The notes under the pieces: model-generated
Seen by the model: only the letters and a program-made list of their open reading frames with translations
The model's database searches: none
Told to the model about the DNA's origin: nothing
Part shown: positions 56,949 through 64,000 of the stretch, piece by piece
Layout: each line of letters starts with the position of its first letter
Position numbering within the stretch: position 1 is the stretch's first letter
Source: Pegoplata infirma
Lineage: Eukaryota; Arthropoda; Insecta; Diptera; Anthomyiidae
Length of the DNA stretch: 64,000 nucleotides
Assembly: GCA_963921195.1 (NCBI GenBank)
Contig: OY992536.1
Span: 92,733,007 to 92,797,006, forward strand
Direction: 5' to 3'
Position numbers and translations under genes: made by a program

Positions 56949-58693
56949 CGTCCATTCCATGAGAAATTTCAAAAAATCTGACCGACTGTCTTCCAATTTT
57001 AGTTATATTTTTCACACAGATTCTCTATGGAGCCAATTTCAAATTTCATCCATCAGATCGAAAATATTCGAAAAACTTGCGATTTTATTCACGTTTTTCA
57101 TTTTTAAAAAAATCAAAAAAATGCAAAATCTGTGTAATTTTGTGCAGCTGTATTTTCTAAACTAATTATCGCATTTTAACAATATATAGCGTATAAGAAT
57201 GGTATGTAAGTCTATTTTAATATCTAATAAACTAAAAAATATCGGTGGTTTAAAAGTGCATTTTATATGCAAATGCAGTTTTGAAATGCATTTTGCGAAA
57301 CTTTTACCCCTTTTAATTTTTTTTTTTTAATTAAAATATTTGGAAAATTTAGAATTTTTGCTACAAAAATCTGTTTTCATTACAATGGACCGAGAACGTA
57401 TGCTATTTTTAATATTTTTTTTTTAAAAAATACTTCCTTAAGTTTCCCTTACAAAAATTTTTATTTTTTAAATTTTACCAAAATCATATAAAAAGACATG
57501 CTTTTAAACCGTTATATTTTCAAAAGTACTAATCGTATCTTATTGTTTTTATGCACATTATAAAGGTATTTTTATCTATTTTTTGCATTTAATGACCGCA
57601 AAAATGTTGGTGTTTCAAAAATGCATTTTAAATGCAAATGCAATTTTGAAGTGCATTTTTCAAAACTTTTACCCCTTTGAATTTTTTTTTAATTATCATA
57701 TTCGAAAAGTTTACAATTTTTACTACAAAATAATGTCCTCCTAATAATGGACCCACTGTGTGTGCTATTTTTTGGAATTTTTTAAAAAATCATGTTATTT
57801 CTGATTTTTTTTGGTTTAATTTAAAATATTAAAATTTGTTTTAAGGAAATTTTTAAAATTTCTTTAAAAATAGCACACACAGTGGGTCCATTATTAGGAG
57901 GACATTAGTTTGTAGTAAAAATTGTAAACTTTTCGAATATGATAATTAAAAAAAATTCAAAGGGGTAAAAGTTTTGAAAAATGCACTTCAAAACTGCATT
58001 TGCATTTAAAATGCATTTTTGAAACACCAACATTTTTGCGGTCATTAAATGCAAAAAATAGATAAAAATACCTTTCTAATGTGCATAAAAACAATAAGAT
58101 ACGATTAGAACTTTTGAAAATATAACGGTTTAAAAACATGTCTTATCACATGACTTTGGTAAAATTTAACAAATAAAAATTTTTATAAGGGAAACTTAAG
58201 GAAGTATTTTTTTAAAAAAGATATTAAAAATAGCATTCATTCTCGGTCCATTGTAATGAAAACAGTTTTTTGTAGCAAAAGTTCTAAATTTTCCAAATAT
58301 ACTAATTAAAAAAAATTAAAAGGGGTAAAAGATTCGCAAAATGCATTTCAAAACTGCATTTGCATATAAAATGCACTTTAAAACCACCGATATTTTTTAG
58401 TTTATTAGATATTAAAATAGACCTATATACCATTCGTATGCGCTATAGATTGTTAAAATGCGATAAGTAGTTTAGAAAATACAGCTGCTCAAAGTTACAC
58501 AGATTTTGCATTTTTTTGACTTTTTTAAAAACGAAAATCGTGAATAAAATCGCGAGTTTTTCAAATATTTTCGATCTGATGGATGAAATTTGAAATTGGC
58601 TCCATAGAGTATCTGTATGAAAAAAATAACAAAAATCGGAAGACCCTCGGTCAAAAAATGCCTAAAATCATCAAATGTCTCATGGAATAGACG
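56949..58693. mobile_element. Foldback CGTCCATTCCATGAGA at ATAT
   Basis: CGTCCATTCCATGAGA (56949) pairs with TCTCATGGAATAGACG (ending 58693), both adjacent to ATAT (56945-56948, 58694-58697). The 1745-bp palindrome is centred near 57820. Each arm repeats an 'ATGCAAATGCA...AAAACTTTTACCCCTTT' block twice. Similar blocks occur in the 3620-5406 hAT. Confidence 0.82.
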
Positions 58694-58782
58694 ATATTAA
58701 ATTAAATAAAAAATATTGAATATTTATGCAAAGAATTGTTCTACTTTTTATATTGTTTTTCAAAAAATAAATTGTAATTTCA

Positions 58783-58971
58783 TTTAACTAAAGTTTTAGC
58801 AAAAAAATTGGTAAACTCTACAGTTTTTCCTGCTAATTTCCGTTAACTAATTTTTAGCAAAACATTTTTGTTAACTTTACCAAAAAAATTGTGGGTTCAA
58901 AATCAGCAAATTTTCTAGTAAATTTAGAAGCTTTTTTTGCTATCATTACAGTTTTTTTTTTTTTTTGAGTA
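58783..58971. mobile_element. Partial CACTCAAAA-type MITE (one end)
   Basis: Matches the last 190 bp of 56041-56924: TTAGCAAAACATTTTTGTTA, 'attgtgggttcaaaatcagcaaattt', CATTACAGTTTTTTT and a degenerate GAGTATA end. Confidence 0.75.
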
Positions 58972-59261
58972 TATATTAAGAAGATTAAGAAAATGATTCA
59001 AACCATATATAACATAGGGGAACTAATGGGAAAGTGAAGCGAATACGAATGGTTTCCTATTCGTACACACAGCCAATCCTTTTCAAATGACAACCTCACC
59101 CTCTGTCCACCCGGACTTGGTGTTCCCTGTTAGGTACTAACGAGGCACTGTCGACCGGCCCAAGGCGGTATAACCTTTCTGTGTCGGCCTGGAGGCCTGC
59201 TGGCAGCCCCAGTACCAGGATCGGATGCGTTAGCCCAATCAGCTGGCCATCTTAAAACCAA

Positions 59262-62200
59262 ATGATTACCGAAACCTTTACAAATAATGAAAACCAACAC
59301 GATTTACCGTTGACGACTTTTGGCATGAAAACAAGGACACGATTTGGAACCTGGAATGTAAGGACGTTACTAGAAGCTTCAAGACTGGCACAACTGTGCA
59401 AAGAATTTAAAAGCTATAACCTGCTCTTTCTCGGGCTCTGCGAATTAAGATGGCCCGATGTTGGTGAAACCGTCACGACTGATGGGTGCACTCTGTTTTA
59501 CTCTTGAAAGCCCAGCAATATGCCAAGATCAAGTGGGGTGGGGTTCCTTTTATCAAAACGAGCACGTGATGCCCTCATAAGCTGGAAACCTTATTCAGAT
59601 AGAGTAATATCTATTAGACTCCGAACTCGCGCTCGGAATCTCACATGCATCCAATGTTATGCCCCTACAGATGCAGCCGAACGTGGCATTAAATACGAAT
59701 TTTATAAAACCCTAGATAAGGCGATTTCAACAACAACTCGTGGTGACATTTTGGTGGTGATGGGAGATTTTAATGCTCAAATTGGTGCTGATAACACAAA
59801 TCTTGAGGGTATAATGGGCACTCACGCACTAGGTCGAAAATCTGATAATGGTGAATTGTTTCTTGGAATGTGCGCTGCTAATAACCTGGTAGTAGGGGGC
59901 TCCCTGTTTCCTCACAAGCGAATACATAAGGTAACTTGGCAGTCGCCTGATGCAGTTACCGAAAATCAAATTGACCACATAACAATATTACGTAAATGGC
60001 GCGGCTCTTTGTTGGATGTGCGTAACCGCAGAGGAGCCGACTTGGCAAGTGACCATCACCTTCTTGTTGCGACTATGCGTATTAAGCTTGCAGCTATAAA
60101 TCAAAACAAATAACAAATCCAACGACGGATCGACGTTCGTAGAATGAAAAATAATATGATTGCTACACAGTACACTGAAGCTCTAACGTCATCGTTAAAC
60201 ACCATACACGAAAATCAACGAAGTCAATGGAACACAATTAAAGATATTTTTATGAAGCCCGCAGTTAGCGTAATTGGCTATACTGAACGCACTCGCAAAG
60301 AATGGATATCTGATGAAACGTGGGGCCTAATCGAATCTAGAAAGAGCATTAAATCCGTTTTAAATAGTGCGAGAACCCGAAGCGCCAAGGCCGATTTAAA
60401 AGCCCAGCATAATGCTTTAGATCGATTGGTAAAAAAGAGTGCAAGGCGTGACAAGCGAAACTGGACCAACGAAGTTGCATTAGAAGCTCAAGTAGCAGCC
60501 GATACCCATAGAAGTAGCGATCTATATAGAGCTGTTAAAAAACTATCCCACAGCTACACAACTACGGTAAAACCTCTAAAAAATGATAATGGTGATCTTG
60601 TTACATCTGTGAGCGAACAACTTGTTCTCTGGGAAGATTTTTACGCAAACATGCTAGCAACGCGCCCTGATAACACCCAATTAACATGTAGCTGTATATC
60701 ACACAGTGAAAACGCCAACATTGCAGCATCATGTCCAGATATAGCTGAAGTGGTAAACGCGATAAGATCACTCAAGAGCAACAAATCTCCAGGCTTTGAT
60801 GGTATCTCACCAGAACTTCTGAAAGCCGACCCGCATATTAGTGCTCAGATAATCCTACCCCTTATCTCAGAGTTCTGGGTAACTGAGGCATTACCCCACG
60901 AGCTAAAAGAAGGTGTAATTGTTAAACTACCGAAGAAAGGTGACCTCAAAGATCGGAACAACTGGCGAGGAATTACACGGCTCAGCATGATTAACAAAGT
61001 AATAGCTCATATCATTACCAAACGAATTTCGGACGTAGTAACACCAGCACTAAGAAATGAACTGGCAGGCTTTAGACCACATAAGTCTTGTATTGATCAC
61101 GTTAACAGCCTTAGGGTTATAGTAGAGCAGTCGGTCGAATGGCGCTCTTCATTATATTTATGCTTTATCGATTTTGAAAAAGCATTTGACACATTAGATC
61201 ACAGCATCATATGGAGTGCGTTAATATGCAAAGGTGTTCCGATGAAGCTAATCGCCCTTATTAAAAGCCTTTATTACCAAGCAAGTTGCCGAATCCTGCA
61301 TGAGGGTAAACTTAGCAATCAAATTAGAGTCGGTATTGGCGTACGACAAGGTTGTGTCTTGTCGCCACTACTCTTCAACATTGTTCTTGACAACATTATG
61401 ACTAAGGCAATGCAAGGGGGCAGAGGTATAAGATGGGGTCTCCATGGAAACTTGTGTGATCTGGATTACGCAGACGATATTTGTATAATGACACATAGTT
61501 TTGATGATATGTCGCCTAAATTGCAACAACTAATGGTTATTACTGAAGAAGCTGGTCTGAAGATAAATATCGGAAAAACTAAAACTTTGCGTGTTAATGA
61601 ATCTAGACAGGATAAATTCCATATAAACAACCACGAGTTGGAAGACGTTCTCGTTTTGCTACTTGGGCAGTATTTTAACAAAAACTGGTGGTTCGTCAGA
61701 AGATATAGAAAACCGAGTAGTTAAAGCCAGGCAAACCTTTGGTAGATTAAAATCCATTTGGAGCTCGCAAACGTTATCCCGGCGAGTGAAACTTAAAATC
61801 TTTGAATCAAATGTGAAATCAATTCTACTCTACGGCTGCGAAACATGGAACGCAGCACCACGAGACATCCAAAAGCTGCAAGTGTTTGTCAACCAATGCC
61901 TCCGCAGAATAATGCGTACACAGAAAATACTATCGTAATTTTTTTTTTAATTAAAAATGGATTTGATATTAAATTTTAATTGATTCAATTAATGTTTTAA
62001 TTGAATTCTTAACTTTACTCAAAACAAAAATAAAATAAACAAACGAAACCGGTTTTGTATGCATTAGTGTTAGTAGCCAATGACAAAATAAAAATGCAAA
62101 AAACAACGAAAAAAACTTTTGAACTATTGTTTTGTATATTTTGGTGGTAGCAGTCAATGAATACATAAAACGCAACAAAAAAATGTAGTTTCATTGTTTT

Positions 62201-63161
62201 CTTTAAGGCGAGTGGTCGTTGCGGATAAAGTGTTTTGCGTACGTGTACAGTTGAAACAAAAAAAAAATAATGCCTTGTATTTTGCACATTGAAATATAAT
62301 ACAATTTTTTTTTTGTTTCAACTTTACTAAAGCGACAAAAATGCATGCAATAACAAGATTTAAAAATAAAAATTTAGTTTTAAATAGTTATTGATATTTT
62401 AAAATACTATTATAATGTTTCTATGCAAAACTATTCCAACTGTTTATATTTAATAAAGAATAAAAATTTCTTAATAATATAAAACAAAAAATTCTATGTT
62501 TATTTATTTTAGGGAATTTTTTATAGTTTAACTTTTAAAATTAAATTGAGTTTTGGTCTTTTTTCAATAAAGCATTTTATGTGAATCAATAAATCTATAT
62601 TATTGATTTTCAATTTTATATTATTTTTTTTTTAGTTTATTTAATTACAATTTTAATTGGTTTTCCATTTTATTTTTAATTAAAACTTTAATTGATTCAA
62701 TAAACAATTTAATTAAGTTATAAAACTATTTTCAAACAAAATGAGTAATTAATATGCGCATTCTCGTGATACGTCCGAAATCAATTAATTTTTTAATTGA
62801 ATCAACGAATTTCGTAATTGAAATTCATTTTTATTTTTTTCTGTGTATCTTTTGGCCTAATATAATAAACAACAATATATTATGGACCGAAACCAATCAA
62901 ATACCAATCGCAACAGAAATAAAAAAACGAAAGTGGAACTGGATTGGTCACATCCTACGAAGACCCCCAAATGACATCACCAGAAACGCCATAGACTGGA
63001 ATCCACAGGGTAACCGTAGAACAGGTCGACCTGCGCACACATGGAGACGACAAATCGACATCGAAGCTGCTGCTATAGATAAAAGTTGGGGCGAAATAAA
63101 ATTCCTTGCCCAAGATAAATCACTCTGGAACATATTTGTTAAGGCCCTATGCTCCTTATAG
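59262..63161 (+). pseudogene. RTE endonuclease-reverse transcriptase, inactivated
   Basis: The frame opens at 59262. Endonuclease motifs are GTWNVRTL, ELRW, VVMGDFNAQIG and SDHHLLV. RT motifs in the third segment (numbered from 60144) are KSPGFDG (214-220), NWRGITRLS (273-281), FIDFEKAFD (341-349), RQGCVLSPLLF (401-411) and YADD (442-445). The C-terminal part has LLYGCETWN, then WNWIGHILRRPP and GRPAHTWRR near 62938-63060. Disruptions: in-frame TGA at 59505-59507, in-frame TAA at 60111-60113, a frameshift near 61650, and a 927-bp insertion at 61919. No RNase H. An intact relative would perform target-primed reverse transcription. Confidence 0.93.
61919..62845. mobile_element. TA-flanked MITE (CACAGAAAA) inside the RTE gene
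   Basis: CACAGAAAA (61919) and TTTTTTCTGTG (ending 62845) sit between TA duplicates (61917-61918, 62846-62847). Taking it out with one TA rejoins the RTE frame without loss or gain of a codon. Subterminal AATTGATTCAATTAATG and ATTGATTCAATAAAC motifs pair weakly. Non-coding; Tc1/mariner-like by TA target only. Confidence 0.85.
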
Positions 63162-63309
63162 GATCGACGGGAACATATATATATATATATAACATGATTT
63201 ACTGTTTTTTAGGAAATAATGTACTTGAAAAAAGAAATAATATTTTTGGAGCCCTCAATAACCAGACTTTTATTAAATTATGATCAACTTGCTATCAATT
63301 AAGTATATT

Positions 63310-63600
63310 TTTTTTAGTGTATGTAAGTTTGTTACTCCGTTTGTTGTTATCGAAATATCAGTTTGGAACACCGATTTTGCTATCAGTGATCGATTCTAGC
63401 GGTTTCCAAATGTATGTCTGTCTGTTGAAATGGTGATCACAGCCAACATATTCCACAGATATGGCCTAAACTTCACATATTTAATTTCTGTTGCCCCGAG
63501 CAGTTTGGTATTGCTTTTAAGCGATCTTGGTTCATTAATTCAGCTGATGGTTGATATATTTGAACAGAATTGGTTTTTGAATGATATTAAAACAAGTAAA
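63310..63600 (+). mobile_element. Decayed DINE-1-like fragment
   Basis: GTAAGTTTGTTACTCCGTTT and TATCGAAATATCAGTTTGG align with the family's 5' part, followed by GTATGTCTGTCTGTTGAAAT. A CAAGTAAAAACTTC near 63592 recalls its terminal wording in the opposite sense. Strongly diverged. Confidence 0.5.
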
Positions 63601-64000
63601 AACTTCTATTTAAAAAAAAAAATATTTTCTTAAATTTTTTTTTTTTGTGAATAATCCTTTTAAATTGTGGACTTTAATTTTTTTTCTTGTTCTTTTTTTT
63701 TGTCAAAGAAATATTTCTAAAAAATGTTTGCTCATTGTATTTGAAATCCAGACACTATTTCTTAAATTTTGTTGCACGGTGTAATTGGTCACATTAAGTT
63801 TTTCCTATATTTTATAGAATTGTTTTTGTTTTATTGCGTTCTCTATTGTTATTGTTGTCTGCTTGTATGTCTGCGTCTGTTTCTATGTTCATGGAGATTT
63901 TTGAAATTAATTGTTGCTCACTAGGTTATTTTGCTACTCATCATTTTTATTTCGTCTTGTCCCCTTATCCTTGCAATACATTAACCAACATTTCATTGCA
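63601..64000. other. AT-rich, possibly host DNA at window end
   Basis: TTTGTTGCACGGTGTAA at 63767 is another solo CACTGTGCAACA-type end. The last 200 bases have few repeats and no supported gene. Confidence 0.4.

Larger units (their letters stand above)
59016..63184 (+). mobile_element. RTE-clade non-LTR retrotransposon, probably full length
   Basis: An 11-bp duplication ATATATAACAT (59005-59015, 63185-63195) flanks it. It has a GC-richer 5' UTR of about 245 bp, one endonuclease-RT reading frame, a very short 3' UTR and a (TA)n tail (about 63174-63192). Without the 927-bp insertion it is about 3.24 kb, the expected RTE size. Part of the right duplication overlaps the TA tail, so its exact length is uncertain. 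Confidence 0.85.

Noticed and set aside
1..64000. Endogenous virus or LTR retrotransposon
   Set aside because: No protease, integrase, gag-like or envelope-like frame and no paired long terminal repeats were seen.

Overview
This window looks like AT-rich nuclear DNA of a fly (Diptera). The main clue is the repeat content: many copies of a DINE-1-like non-autonomous Helitron, three non-LTR retrotransposons of insect type (CR1/Jockey-like, LOA/I-like, RTE), a tRNA-derived SINE, and many hAT-, Tc1/mariner-, piggyBac- and Transib-like MITEs. A calyptrate fly is my guess; the sequence alone does not prove it. No host protein-coding exon could be supported. The only good sign of a host gene is an Initiator plus DPE core promoter on the minus strand near 31755, with a 5'-UTR-like stretch to its left. 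Much of the window may therefore be intronic or 5'-flanking DNA of a minus-strand gene.

Layout. 24-3035: a hAT element holding a 5'-truncated CR1/Jockey-like retrotransposon. 3620-5406: a hairpin hAT. 5849-6215: a TA-flanked palindromic MITE. 7895-11503: two forward Helitron copies, the first carrying a Transib-like MITE. 11897-15540: a Tc1-like MITE and two nested inverted-repeat elements. 15990-24255: one Helitron copy swollen to about 8.3 kb by two insertion stacks (hAT > piggyBac-like > Tc1-like remnant; foldback > Tc1-like MITE > LOA retrotransposon). 25384-30176: SINEs, a hAT-like MITE and a self-complementary minisatellite interrupted by Helitron fragments. 31423-31760: candidate promoter and leader. 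32133-34930: a Tc1-like MITE and a hAT with a nested Helitron. 36015-40011: a giant palindrome with two nested elements. 41672-46118: Helitron, low-copy repeats, hAT and SINE. 46723-54231: four long inverted-repeat elements, one of them inside a Helitron. 55600-58971: short tandem repeats, an empty-site copy of the LOA host MITE, and a foldback. 59016-63184: a probably full-length but dead RTE element carrying a 927-bp TA-flanked insertion.

How it fits together. Nearly everything recognisable is transposable, and the nesting gives a relative order of insertion. hAT-type insertions (TIRs starting TAG/CAG, 8-bp duplications) are supported at six places. At least six long foldback elements begin with G-rich or CATTCCA-containing termini directly next to ATAT. 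This looks like a coherent family that I cannot assign to a named superfamily, and it is the best candidate here for something undescribed. At three places these foldbacks sit inside TATATA tracts of the DINE-1-like Helitron. Proteins are encoded only by the three retrotransposons; none is clearly intact from end to end.
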